The notes under the pieces: model-generated | The model's input: the letters and a program-made list of their open reading frames with translations, nothing else | The model's database searches: none | What the model was told of the DNA's origin: nothing | Assembly (NCBI RefSeq): GCF_040718835.1 | Contig: NZ_JBFEFG010000264.1 | Coordinates: forward strand, 201,297-265,296 | Origin: Bremerella sp. JC817 | Lineage (GTDB): Bacteria; Planctomycetota; Planctomycetia; Pirellulales; Pirellulaceae | Direction: 5' to 3' | Length of the DNA stretch: 64,000 bases | Program-made: the position numbers and the translations under genes | Shown: piece by piece, positions 11,157 to 19,648 of the stretch | Layout: the number at the start of each line of letters is the position of its first letter | Position numbering within the stretch: position 1 is the stretch's first letter

Positions 11157-12059
11157 ATGTCCCCTTCGCAACGATGCAACAAAGGAATCATCCTCGCCGG
11201 CGGCTCTGGCACGCGGTTGTTTCCATTGACCCGTGGCATCAGCAAGCAGTTGCTGCCAGTCTATGACAAGCCGATGATCTATTATCCGCTGTCGACGCTG
11301 ATGCTCGCTGGCATTCGTGATGTGCTGTTGATTTCGACGCCGCACGACATCGGTCTCTTCGAGCGAATGCTTGGAGATGGCGAGAGCTTCGGCATCCGTA
11401 TTCGCTATGCGGTTCAGCCCGCACCGGAAGGGCTCGCGCAGGCCTTTCTCATCGGCAAAGAATTCATCGAAGGCGAATCGGTCAGCCTGGTGCTGGGCGA
11501 CAATATCTTTTACGGTCAGGGCTTCCAGCAGATGTTGGGCAGAGCAGCCAATCAAGTGGAAGGTGCCACGATCTTCGGCTACCCGGTGAAAGACCCGCAG
11601 CGCTACGGTGTCGTCGAGTTCGACGCGTCAGGCTCCGCTGTTTCGATCGAAGAGAAGCCGCAGAAGCCGAAATCGAAGTACGCTGTGCCAGGCCTATACT
11701 TTTACGATCAAGACGTGGTCGAGATCGCCGAAAACTTGAAGCCTTCCGCCCGAGGCGAACTCGAAATCACCGACGTCAACATGGAGTACCTGCGACGTGG
11801 TACGCTGCGTGTCGAAAAGTTCACCCGCGGCTTTGCCTGGCTCGATACCGGGACGCACGATTCGTTGATCGAAGCAGGCATGTTCGTCGAAACGATCGAA
11901 AAGCGACAAGGCCTGAAGATTGCCTGCCTGGAAGAAATTGCCTTTCGCAAAGGCTTCATTACCCGGTCGCAGTTGGCCGAACTAGGACGTCAGTTCCGTA
12001 ACGATTACGGCGAATATCTGAGCGGCATCGCGGAAGAGGAGAGCCCCCGTGGAAATTGA
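11157..12059 (+). CDS. rfbA: Glucose-1-phosphate thymidylyltransferase
   Basis: A 300-residue nucleotidyltransferase making dTDP-glucose from dTTP and glucose-1-phosphate, the first step of dTDP-rhamnose synthesis. The signature [20 protein letters not shown] lies near the N-terminus, then [18 protein letters not shown], the metal-binding [10 protein letters not shown] and the [10 protein letters not shown] region. All are typical of RmlA. It lies 51 bases after rfbB and its stop codon lies inside the start of rfbC, so translation is probably coupled. Confidence 0.95.
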   Translation: MSPSQRCNKGIILAGGSGTRLFPLTRGISKQLLPVYDKPMIYYPLSTLMLAGIRDVLLISTPHDIGLFERMLGDGESFGIRIRYAVQPAPEGLAQAFLIGKEFIEGESVSLVLGDNIFYGQGFQQMLGRAANQVEGATIFGYPVKDPQRYGVVEFDASGSAVSIEEKPQKPKSKYAVPGLYFYDQDVVEIAENLKPSARGELEITDVNMEYLRRGTLRVEKFTRGFAWLDTGTHDSLIEAGMFVETIEKRQGLKIACLEEIAFRKGFITRSQLAELGRQFRNDYGEYLSGIAEEESPRGN

Positions 12060-12603
12060 AACGACGAAGATCGCTGGCGTGTTGTTGATCAAGCCGCGCG
12101 TCTTCGCCGATCGACGTGGCTTCTTCATGGAAACGTATCGCCATGAACGTTACGCCGAGGCTGGCATCGAAGCACCTTTCGTGCAGGACAATCTTTCCCG
12201 CAGCGTTCGAGGAACCCTGCGTGGTATGCACTTCCAGGTGAACTTTCCGCAAGGCAAGCTGATCAACGTGATTCAAGGGGAAGTATTCGATGTCGCGGTC
12301 GACCTTCGTGCTGACTCGCCCACTTTCGGCCAGTGGGTTGGCGCTTACCTTTCCGAAGAGAACAAGCATCAACTATACGTTCCCCCAGGCATGGCACATG
12401 GCTACTGCGTCTTGAGCGAATCGGCCGATTTTCTCTACAAGTGCACGGAGGTCTACCATCCAGAAGACGAAGAGATCTTGAAGTGGGATGACCCCGATGT
12501 TGCGATCGATTGGCCGATCGACGACCCGATTCTCTCCGATAAAGACCAGCACAACGCCAAGCCGTTATCGGCTTTTCAAGATAGGGCGTCTTCCACCCGA
12601 TAA
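12049..12603 (+). CDS. rfbC: dTDP-4-dehydrorhamnose 3,5-epimerase
   Basis: A 184-residue cupin-fold epimerase that inverts C3 and C5 of dTDP-4-keto-6-deoxyglucose. It contains [10 protein letters not shown] with the catalytic-base His, [18 protein letters not shown], and [15 protein letters not shown], all RmlC landmarks. The start is a GTG at 12049 inside the rfbA reading frame; a GGAGAG ribosome site just upstream supports it. The 11-base overlap with rfbA points to coupled translation and equal dosage. It completes the four-enzyme dTDP-L-rhamnose set in this window. Confidence 0.94.
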   Translation: MEIETTKIAGVLLIKPRVFADRRGFFMETYRHERYAEAGIEAPFVQDNLSRSVRGTLRGMHFQVNFPQGKLINVIQGEVFDVAVDLRADSPTFGQWVGAYLSEENKHQLYVPPGMAHGYCVLSESADFLYKCTEVYHPEDEEILKWDDPDVAIDWPIDDPILSDKDQHNAKPLSAFQDRASSTR

Positions 12604-12761
12604 CATCTGCTCGGGAAGCGGTCGTCGCACCTTTAAGGACGTGGCTGGTTGATCGAGCGAGCCTAAGATCCTACGATCAATCCGATGGCGCCCCGATGAA
12701 GTCCGTGGCAATCCGTTGCCTTTCGTTGGGGGACCTGTTCGAGGAGGGGGAAGTGATCGCT

Positions 12762-13820
12762 ATGTCTGAACCGTCTCGTCCTTCAGATTCCGCAAATCTC
12801 CATCAGGCGATTATCGACAACGATCTTTCTTCTTTGCGTGATGCGATTGAAGCCGAGCCTGGGTTGCTCTACCAGTCGACTGACTCCGGGCTACCATTGC
12901 TCTACACGGCTGCCCTCTATCGCAACCAGGCGGCCATCGACTGGCTGCTGAATCAGGGAGCCGAAGTCGACATCTTCGCCAGTGCGTATCTTGGTCGCGT
13001 GAGCGAGGCCGAAAGTTTGCTGCAAAAGGACCATGACCTCGTGTTCGCTGTCACGCCAAATGGTATGACAGCGCTACACTACGCAGCCCAAGCCGGACAC
13101 ACCGAGGTTGCCGAACTCATTATCCGGCATCAATCCAATGTGAACGCAGCCGACCAGCAGGGAAACACACCACTGGCGTATGCCACGCATCGCGGACCAT
13201 GGAAGTCAAAACCGGCAGAGGACATCATCCAGTTGCTAATAGAAAGCGGCGCGGAAGTTGACTGGTTCCAAGCCGCGGCGCTCGGGCAAACGCAACGCAT
13301 CGCAGAACTGCTGAGCGAAGATAGAGGCTTGCTCAATACGACTGATGCTCAGAACCGAACGGCCCTTTTGCACGGCGTCCGCAACAATCAGCTCGCTGTT
13401 GTAAAGCTTCTCGTCGATCAAGGTGCCGACCTCGGCCAATCCGATCCCATCGGCATCGCCGCACTCCATCGGACTTCGCAAGAGTGCAGCGACGAACTAA
13501 TTCAGTTTCTAATCGATCGCGGTGCCAAGGCCCATCTGGCCTGCTACGTGGCCTGCGGCGATGAAGAAGGAACCGAGGCAGCAATTGCGAGGAACCCACA
13601 AGCGATCCACGAAACATTCTATGAACACAACCCCGTCGGTTACGCCATCCACAGCTGGCAACCAGGCACGCTTCGCATCCTGCTAACACATGGTGCCTGC
13701 CTGACTCAGGAAGATCAGCAAGCCATCCTCCGCATCAGCAACGGCGATCATGCTTTGCTGAGTGACCTGATGAAGGTAAAGGTCAGCGAGACAGCGACCA
13801 AACGTCAGCACGATTCATGA
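12762..13820 (+). CDS. Ankyrin-repeat protein
   Basis: A roughly 352-residue protein built from ankyrin repeats, for example NGMTALHYAAQAGHTEVAEL followed by NVNAADQQGNTPLAYATHRG, and later TALLHGVRNNQLAVVKLLV. No signal peptide, membrane span or catalytic domain is visible, so it probably mediates protein-protein contact in the cytoplasm. The frame is open back to an ATG at 12696. However, a purine-rich GAGGAGGGGGAAG at 12741-12753 sits just before the ATG at 12762, which I take as the start. It is a single gene; partner and role are unknown. Confidence 0.82.
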   Translation: MSEPSRPSDSANLHQAIIDNDLSSLRDAIEAEPGLLYQSTDSGLPLLYTAALYRNQAAIDWLLNQGAEVDIFASAYLGRVSEAESLLQKDHDLVFAVTPNGMTALHYAAQAGHTEVAELIIRHQSNVNAADQQGNTPLAYATHRGPWKSKPAEDIIQLLIESGAEVDWFQAAALGQTQRIAELLSEDRGLLNTTDAQNRTALLHGVRNNQLAVVKLLVDQGADLGQSDPIGIAALHRTSQECSDELIQFLIDRGAKAHLACYVACGDEEGTEAAIARNPQAIHETFYEHNPVGYAIHSWQPGTLRILLTHGACLTQEDQQAILRISNGDHALLSDLMKVKVSETATKRQHDS

Positions 13821-13918
13821 GTGAAGTTGGTGCTGAGGTAGCTTGGTTATTGATTGCTTGCGGCGTCAACGAGAGTCTTAATTACGCCAGCCTTCCAGAC
13901 GCTACGCTTGTCCTTTGA

Positions 13919-14158
13919 TGCGAATTCGATAAACAACTGCTTGACCAGGGCAAGCATGTCTTCGCGAACAAGATCGAAGAAAGAACCCCGGCGTTCGTAG
14001 GGACCTTGAACGATCCAGCCGGTACATTAAAAACCAACGATGACTATCAAGTGAGCGGTACCGTTGTCCAAGCGAAACGAAACCGTCGGGCATGGAATGC
14101 AACGCTTATGGGCAAAACAATAGGATCCGGCGCAAGCAGTAGATTACGCAACAGTTGA
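13919..14158 (+). pseudogene. Possible decayed gene fragment next to tRNA-Pro
   Basis: The 533 bases from 13821 to 14353 contain no intact gene. A plus-strand frame is open from 13919 to the TGA at 14156-14158 and reads coherently (FDKQLLDQGKHVF, DDYQVSGTVVQAKRNRRAW). It has no start codon: a stop (TGA at 13916) directly precedes it. On the minus strand, an overlapping frame of 87 codons from 14310 also looks partly protein-like. This may be a relic of a gene lost by deletion, lying at the 3' side of the tRNA gene. Neither frame is recognised. Confidence 0.3.
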
Positions 14159-14353
14159 AGCTGGTACGGAGCCAAGTCACGTGGCTCAGTTAGTGCCATA
14201 GACTGGCCGCCAACATTGGGTCGCCCGATCAGATGTGCCGAAGCACCATGAACGCCCTCGATCAGCGAAATGGTCTCTGGCTTGTAGATATGCTCTATGG
14301 AATGGACCATCGTCTTACCGTCCCGCCAGGCACTATCCTAACAAGCAAAAAAG

Positions 14354-14427
14354 TCGGGGTGACACGATTTGAACGTGCGACCTCTGCGTCCCGAACGCAG
14401 CGCTCTACCAGGCTGAGCCACACCCCG
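14354..14427 (-). tRNA. tRNA-Pro (anticodon CGG)
   Basis: On the minus strand the sequence folds as a normal tRNA. The acceptor arm CGGGGTG pairs with CACCCCG. The D arm contains GGCTCAGCCTGGTAGAGC. The anticodon stem CTGCG/CGCAG encloses the loop TTCGGGA, with CGG at positions 34-36. The T arm has the GTTCAAATC loop. The discriminator is A, and CCA is not encoded in the DNA. A run of T follows on the transcribed strand. It reads CCG proline codons. Confidence 0.95.
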
Positions 14428-14527
14428 AGTGGGTCTTTGCTGTTGAAGGCAAAGTGTGCGGAACTGCTTGTTATTATCAGCGAGTTCCGGCGAAGGATTT
14501 GATTTTATTCCTCTGGCAAACGTCCGG

Positions 14528-16297
14528 TCAACCTGGTTGGTTGGCGGGGATTTTCGCTTCGGTGGGCTTCCAGGCGACCAGTTGCAATTCAACATTGCTG
14601 CGGCCGCGGAAGGTGTTGATGACCGGGTGATAGGCGATATCGAGCGGGCCATCGGTCGCTTCGAGCTCATCGGCCCATTCGCCTCGGCCGAACGCGACTC
14701 CGCGAATCTTGACGCCGTGATGTTCCAGTTGAATCGCCAAGTGACGCTCGCCTCCGCCAATCCTTTTCGGCGGCATCGCCAGCTTGGCGCCACTGGCGCA
14801 CATCAGCGGCCTGGGGTTGCCTTGGCCGAAGGGGCCGAGGAGGTCGATCTGTTCAACGATCTGACGAGTAAGCTGCGTGAACGGGGCCTCGGCGTCGATG
14901 ACCAGTTCGGCGACGCGGTCGTCGTCGGTGACATTCGATGAAGCGTACTCGCAGAACTCATGGCGAAAGTTTTCGATCTGAGCTTCGTCGATCTGCAGAC
15001 CGGCCGCTGCGGCGTGACCACCATGGCCGAGTAATAGATGGTCGCAGGCTTGAAGGGCTTCGTGCAGGTTCAAGCCGTTAGCTGAGCGGCACGAGCCGAC
15101 GCCTGGTTTGACGCCTGCTTCGTCGAGAGCAATCATCACGACCGGGCGGTTGTACTTCTCGGCCAGTCGGCCAGCGACGATCCCGATGATGCCGGGGTGC
15201 CAGCCATGGCCAGCCAGGACCAGGGCCGGATCGTTGTCGGGATCGAAGTTCTCTTTGATTTGCTTCGTCGCGGAAAGCTGAACGCTACGTTCGAGGCTCG
15301 AACGACTGTCGTTCAGTTGATGGAGGTAGTCAGCCAGTGCGGTGGCGCGTTCGTTGGAATCGGTCGTCAGCAGCTCGATGGCTAGTTGGGCCTGACCGAG
15401 TCGGCCGGCTGCGTTCAAGCGTGGAGCGATGGTGAAGCCAATGTCGTCGCTTGCCAGGGCAGGCTTATCCGACAGGCCAGTCACTTTCAGCAAAGCACTA
15501 ACACCGGTCACTGGGAACTCGCGGAGGCAGTTCAGGCCGTGGCGAACCAACAGGCGGTTCTCGTCGGTCAGGGGAACGACGTCGGCGACGGTTCCGATCG
15601 CGGCGAGTCCGACTGCGGACAGCAGGTAGTTCTTGTATCGGTCGGTCACGCGTTTCGAATCGCATGCCAGTTGGCAGAGTGACCAGGCCAGCTTCAGGGC
15701 GACACCCGCACCGCAGAGGCCGCCGAACGGATACGCCGTGCCAGGCAAGCGAGGGTGAACCAGCACCGAGGCATCCGGGAGCGTCTCGCCCATTTCGTGG
15801 TGATCGGTCACGATCAGTTCCAGGCCGAGTTCTTTGGCTCGCTTGGCTTCTTCAACGCTGGCGATGCCGCAGTCGACCGTGATCACCATGTCGGTTTCGC
15901 GGTTGGCCAGTTTCTCGAGGGCGTCGGAGTTCAGGCCGTATCCTTCATCGATTCGATGAGGAACGTAGTATGAAACGGCCGCGCCCATCAGCTTCAAGCA
16001 GCGGAACAAGATCGCGGTCGAAGTGATGCCGTCGGCGTCGTAGTCGCCGTAGATCGTGATCTTTTTATTGGCTTGAACGGCGGCATGAATCCGGGCCGAG
16101 GCTTCGCGGACGCCGGGTAGTTCTTCCGGATCGCGGAGTCCCGACAGCTTGGCGTCGAGGAACTCGCGGGCCGATTCGGCATCGCGGATGCCTCGGCAGA
16201 TCAGAAGTTGAGCGACGACTGGTGGGACGTTGGCGGTGCGTTCGAGATCGCGAACCACGGCCATGTCGTGCGGCAAAATGCGCCAGGTAGCGTCCAT
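14528..16297 (-). CDS. recJ: Single-stranded-DNA-specific exonuclease RecJ
   Basis: A 589-residue 5'-3' single-strand DNA exonuclease used in recombination and mismatch or base-excision repair. DHH-family motifs are in order: IYGDYDADGITSTAI, ITVDCGIASVEEA, and the DHH triad in VTDHHEMGETLPDA. The DHHA1 glycine-rich HGGHAAAAGLQI comes later, followed by the C-terminal OB region. Length is normal for RecJ. The start at 16297 gives the expected N-terminus (TANVPPVVAQLLICRGI). The tRNA-Pro gene lies about 100 bases beyond its stop in the same orientation. Confidence 0.95.
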   Translation of the reverse strand: MDATWRILPHDMAVVRDLERTANVPPVVAQLLICRGIRDAESAREFLDAKLSGLRDPEELPGVREASARIHAAVQANKKITIYGDYDADGITSTAILFRCLKLMGAAVSYYVPHRIDEGYGLNSDALEKLANRETDMVITVDCGIASVEEAKRAKELGLELIVTDHHEMGETLPDASVLVHPRLPGTAYPFGGLCGAGVALKLAWSLCQLACDSKRVTDRYKNYLLSAVGLAAIGTVADVVPLTDENRLLVRHGLNCLREFPVTGVSALLKVTGLSDKPALASDDIGFTIAPRLNAAGRLGQAQLAIELLTTDSNERATALADYLHQLNDSRSSLERSVQLSATKQIKENFDPDNDPALVLAGHGWHPGIIGIVAGRLAEKYNRPVVMIALDEAGVKPGVGSCRSANGLNLHEALQACDHLLLGHGGHAAAAGLQIDEAQIENFRHEFCEYASSNVTDDDRVAELVIDAEAPFTQLTRQIVEQIDLLGPFGQGNPRPLMCASGAKLAMPPKRIGGGERHLAIQLEHHGVKIRGVAFGRGEWADELEATDGPLDIAYHPVINTFRGRSNVELQLVAWKPTEAKIPANQPG

Positions 16298-16408
16298 GAG
16301 TTGGTACGTCGCTCCATCGTAAAGGGAAGAATCGGCTGAGTCTCAATTATCAGCAGGATCAGCCTGATTTCTACCCCTATGCCGAGAATCGCCGGGCTTC
16401 GGCGCGGC

Positions 16409-17128
16409 TTACTTCGATTTCGCCGGCAACGCCTTGGTGACCGATTCGACGACCGTTTCGCCGAGCAGGTCGTAGGCAGGCTTGGTCCAGTGAAAGCGGT
16501 CTCCGCGAGCCCACTCGCGTTTGTTGACCAGCAAGCCGTAGAAATCGTTGACCGGCACGTTCATTTCCTGCATGACTTCGGCTGCCATGCGATTGTGTTC
16601 GACGATGATCGGATTGACTTCTGCGTCCAGATCGAGCGGTTTGTCTTTAACGGTCACTGGGGTGCTGTTCGCCCAGATCAGCTTGGCGTTTGGTAGTTTC
16701 TCGCGTAGGACTTCGACGTAGGCCTTGGTGAGTGGTTGGAAGGTCCCTTCGCGGATGCGTCCATCCTGCCAGCCATGCAGGCCCATATTGAAGTGGACGA
16801 CATCGTACGGTCCGCTTTCCAGGACTTCAGCCAGCTTCTTGTTGAGGTGTTCGGACTGGTGGTAGGGGTTTACCCAGGCATCGACATACGCTTTGCCCTG
16901 CAGGCCTTCAATGGCCTGTTTCATGTAGCCGTTGAGGATCGAATCGCCGATCAGCAGTACGCGTGGTCGGTCTTGGTCGACGATCTGGGCCTGATCGAGT
17001 CGCCAGCCTTTGCCGTCGGAATGAAGGCGTTTGTCGGTCTCGACCGGAGTTGCGTCCGGTTTGGGTTCGGCCGCGATCAGGCTGGTGGTCGTAAGAAGAA
17101 GCATTAGCAGGGTATGCGTCGATTTCAT
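16409..17128 (-). CDS. Exported SGNH/GDSL-type hydrolase
   Basis: A roughly 239-residue secreted esterase-like protein. The ATG at 17128 gives a clean signal peptide ([20 protein letters not shown]); the frame is open for 14 more codons upstream, which would spoil it. Block I is [15 protein letters not shown] with the nucleophile Ser. An [12 protein letters not shown] segment is in the oxyanion region. The catalytic Asp-x-x-His is in [11 protein letters not shown] near the C-terminus. Planctomycetes carry many such enzymes, often thought to deacylate polysaccharides. The substrate cannot be read from the sequence. Confidence 0.85.
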   Translation of the reverse strand: MKSTHTLLMLLLTTTSLIAAEPKPDATPVETDKRLHSDGKGWRLDQAQIVDQDRPRVLLIGDSILNGYMKQAIEGLQGKAYVDAWVNPYHQSEHLNKKLAEVLESGPYDVVHFNMGLHGWQDGRIREGTFQPLTKAYVEVLREKLPNAKLIWANSTPVTVKDKPLDLDAEVNPIIVEHNRMAAEVMQEMNVPVNDFYGLLVNKREWARGDRFHWTKPAYDLLGETVVESVTKALPAKSK

Positions 17129-17230
17129 GGCAGGCTCGAGGGGGCAGGGGGCAGAAGGGGGGATCGCCATGAAACAGCTTGACTGGTTGCCAGGCCGGCG
17201 TCAATCAACTTTCCGGAGAGCGCATGCAAT

Positions 17231-17255
17231 AAGCCGGGTCTAGAGAGCCCGGCTT
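17231..17255 (-). terminator. Hairpin, possible terminator downstream of rpmG
   Basis: A perfect 8-base-pair GC-rich stem AAGCCGGG/CCCGGCTT encloses a 9-base loop. It lies between the SGNH hydrolase start and the end of rpmG. No clear T run follows on the minus strand, so termination is uncertain. A second hairpin (GCAACC/GGTTGC) lies at about 17287-17300. Confidence 0.4.
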
Positions 17256-17310
17256 GTGCGAGAGAAGTGATCTCGAAGGTACGCGGCAACCAACTGGTTG
17301 CGCGGAGACC

Positions 17311-17475
17311 TTACTTCTTCTTTTCAACGTGAACCGTGTGCTTTCGCAGCTTCGGCGAGTACTTCTTCAGACGAAGCTTTTCACCACCTGGCTTGCGGCG
17401 AAGCGAGTAGTTGTAGTCGCCCGTTTCTTCACAGACGAGGAACACGGTTTCAGCTTTTTTATTCTTCTTGGCCAT
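17311..17475 (-). CDS. rpmG: Large ribosomal subunit protein bL33
   Basis: A 54-residue basic ribosomal protein. It begins [19 protein letters not shown] and continues through [10 protein letters not shown] to the [18 protein letters not shown] end, which is diagnostic for bL33. Only one cysteine is present, so it is the zinc-independent (C-minus) form lacking the four-cysteine ribbon. That form is often linked to zinc economy. It is transcribed alone, with a 520-base gap upstream. Confidence 0.93.
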   Translation of the reverse strand: MAKKNKKAETVFLVCEETGDYNYSLRRKPGGEKLRLKKYSPKLRKHTVHVEKKK

Positions 17476-17996
17476 GGCTGGGACCAACTACCTGCATAAG
17501 GGCAAAGGAAGGGTGCATCGAAACCCTAGTTTCTAGCAAATTGGGCCCGGAAATGAAAGGGGCAGGGGGCGTCTTCCGTGGAAAGATAGTAGCGGGCCCC
17601 TCAGCGGAATGGCATTCGCAAAAAAGTACCGGGGAGGTCGAGTACATTCGTCAAGAAAAATCGTTCAATAAGGTGAGACGATTCGCAATAAAACGCTTCT
17701 GGCGGTGCGAATCAGAGGAGAAGGAACCTAGTCAACTCATCCAAAATCAACACCGATAAGGTCTATTTTGCCCTTGCCGGGGGGTGACGAGAGGGAATCC
17801 TCGCCATAAAATACCGTCGGCGACGATTTTCCTTTTCTCGACGCCCCATTCAGTCAAATTGGTACCGATCGAACGTTCGAGGCCCTTTTCTTTCCTCGAG
17901 CTCTTTGATTTTGTTCACCGGGTGAACAGCCAGCTTGACTATGAGTTATTGGTCTCCGCTTCTAGCGTGAAGCGACGAAATCTACGGAGAATAATA
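17476..17996. other. Divergent intergenic region
   Basis: This 521-base gap separates rpmG (minus) from the first toroid-repeat gene (plus) and should carry both promoters. The downstream frame stays open to 17784, but its codons are unlike a protein start there, and a ribosome site at 17984-17990 marks the real start at 17997. I see no RNA gene or repeat. Confidence 0.5.
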
Positions 17997-19508
17997 ATGG
18001 CTCAGCATAGCGCGGATCATGAATCGCATGAAGAAGAGCATCAGCCACGGCTGGTGAATCGCTTCGTGCTCTTTACGGCAGTCCCCTCCTGGCTGATAAG
18101 TCTGGTGGTGCATCTTGTCTTTTTCATGATCCTCCTCACCATCTTCATGCCGCCCGTCGATCGCGAGAAACGCGTTCTGACGATCAACGATTCGGCCGAT
18201 GCCGAAGAGATCGAAGAACTGGTGATGGAAGAGTTCGAGCCGATCGACGAGCAAACGCTCGAGTTCGACGTCCCGCCAGAGCAGCCGGAAGATGCCGTGC
18301 TGAGCGACGAGATTGTCGTGTCGGACTTCCAGGAAGAAATGGCTGCGACCCAAATGGTCGAGCTGAGCGACTTCGCCGACGTCACGATGCCATTCTCGGA
18401 CATCATGAGTGAAGTCTCAGGCGTCGATGGCAACGCGACCGCTGGTCGTGGTCAGGCGACACGAACCCAGATGCTTCGCGAAAACGGCGGTACCGGTGCC
18501 AGTGAAGAAGCGGTTGTCTTCGGTGTGAAGTGGATCGCCGAACATCAACTGCCGGACGGTACATGGAACTTCGATCATCGTCGTGGTGCCAAGAAGCCAG
18601 GTAGCAAAGACTTCGGAACCGCATCCAACTCGCCTCGCGCTGCCACCGCGATGGCTCTGCTGCCATTCTTAGGCTCAGGCATCACCCACAAGGAAGGCAA
18701 ATACAAAAAACAGGTCGAAGCCGGCCTGGGCTCGCTGATCAAGCTGATGGAAGTCCGCGGCGACACGGGCAGCTTCCGCGAAGGGGAAGGCAACATGTAC
18801 TCGCACGGTCTGGCGACCATCGCTCTGTGCGAAGCGTACGCCATGACCCAGGATAAGAACCTGTTGGGGCCTTCGCAGTACGCCATCAATTACATCCAAG
18901 CGGTGCAGGACCCTGTCGGCGGTGGCTGGCGTTACCAGCCTCGTCAGCCTGGCGACACGTCAGTTGTGGGTTGGCAGGTGATGGGCTTGAAGAGTGGTCA
19001 CATGGGCTACCTCAGCGTCAATAAGAACACGATCGCCGGCGCGATCAAGTTCCTCGATTCGGTGCAGACCCAGAATGGTGCCGCTTATGGCTACGCAGAT
19101 CCCGGCAGCAAGCCATCGATGAATGCGGTTGGTTTGCTGTGCCGGATGTACACCGGCTGGAAGAAAGAGAATCCGGCACTGCAGCAAGGCGTTGCTAACC
19201 TGGCGAAGGCTGGTCCGAGCCTCGGTAACCGTTCGGACATGTACTACAACTACTACGCCACCCAGGTGATGCGTCAGTATGGTGGTGCCCAATGGGATGG
19301 CTGGAACACGAAGATGCGTGATTTCCTGGTCAAGAATCAGGTGCCTCAGGATCAAGCCGAAGCTGGAAGTTGGCACTTCGATGGCCCGCACACCGAACGT
19401 GGTGGTCGTCTCTACAACACCTCGTTGAGCGTGTTGACCCTGGAGGTTTACTACCGCCACTTGCCGATCTACAAGGCGAATGCTTCGGAAGAAGATTTCC
19501 CACTGTAG
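17997..19508 (+). CDS. Membrane-anchored prenyltransferase/squalene-cyclase-like toroid protein, copy 1
   Basis: A roughly 503-residue protein anchored by one N-terminal membrane span (PSWLISLVVHLVFFMILLTI). An acidic linker follows (EEIEELVMEEFEPIDEQ). From residue about 160 it has alpha/alpha-toroid repeats like those of squalene-hopene cyclases: DGTWNFDHR, HGLATIALCEAYAMT, GGGWRYQPRQPGD, YYNYYATQVMRQYGG. No DxDD cyclase acid motif is evident, so enzymatic activity is doubtful. The ATG at 17997 is preceded by ACGGAGA. The neighbour at 19649 is a paralogue with the same architecture. Such proteins are common and uncharacterised in planctomycetes. The toroid is probably extracytoplasmic. Confidence 0.8.
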   Translation: MAQHSADHESHEEEHQPRLVNRFVLFTAVPSWLISLVVHLVFFMILLTIFMPPVDREKRVLTINDSADAEEIEELVMEEFEPIDEQTLEFDVPPEQPEDAVLSDEIVVSDFQEEMAATQMVELSDFADVTMPFSDIMSEVSGVDGNATAGRGQATRTQMLRENGGTGASEEAVVFGVKWIAEHQLPDGTWNFDHRRGAKKPGSKDFGTASNSPRAATAMALLPFLGSGITHKEGKYKKQVEAGLGSLIKLMEVRGDTGSFREGEGNMYSHGLATIALCEAYAMTQDKNLLGPSQYAINYIQAVQDPVGGGWRYQPRQPGDTSVVGWQVMGLKSGHMGYLSVNKNTIAGAIKFLDSVQTQNGAAYGYADPGSKPSMNAVGLLCRMYTGWKKENPALQQGVANLAKAGPSLGNRSDMYYNYYATQVMRQYGGAQWDGWNTKMRDFLVKNQVPQDQAEAGSWHFDGPHTERGGRLYNTSLSVLTLEVYYRHLPIYKANASEEDFPL

Positions 19509-19538
19509 TCGTTAGAATCATCGCAGCTCATGTAATCG

Positions 19539-19576
19539 AACCTCGCGGCTAAGTCCAGTTAGCTGCGAGGTTTTTT
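19539..19576 (+). terminator. Rho-independent terminator after toroid protein 1
   Basis: Arms AACCTCGCGGCTAA (19539-19552) and TTAGCTGCGAGGTT (19559-19572) form a 14-base stem with one mismatch. The loop has six bases and a T run reaches 19576. It separates the two paralogous genes into different transcripts. Confidence 0.88.
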
Positions 19577-19648
19577 GCTGCGCTTTCGGCAAAGGAATAC
19601 GACCTAGAGTTTTCGGTTCTGATCGATTGCCTAAAGGATCGTAGTAGC

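Noticed and set aside
12696..12761. Upstream ATG for the ankyrin-repeat gene
   Set aside because: No ribosome site before 12696, while a strong purine-rich site precedes the ATG at 12762.
17784..17996. N-terminal extension of toroid protein 1
   Set aside because: The extension has no matching region in the paralogue, and ACGGAGA directly before 17997 marks the true start.
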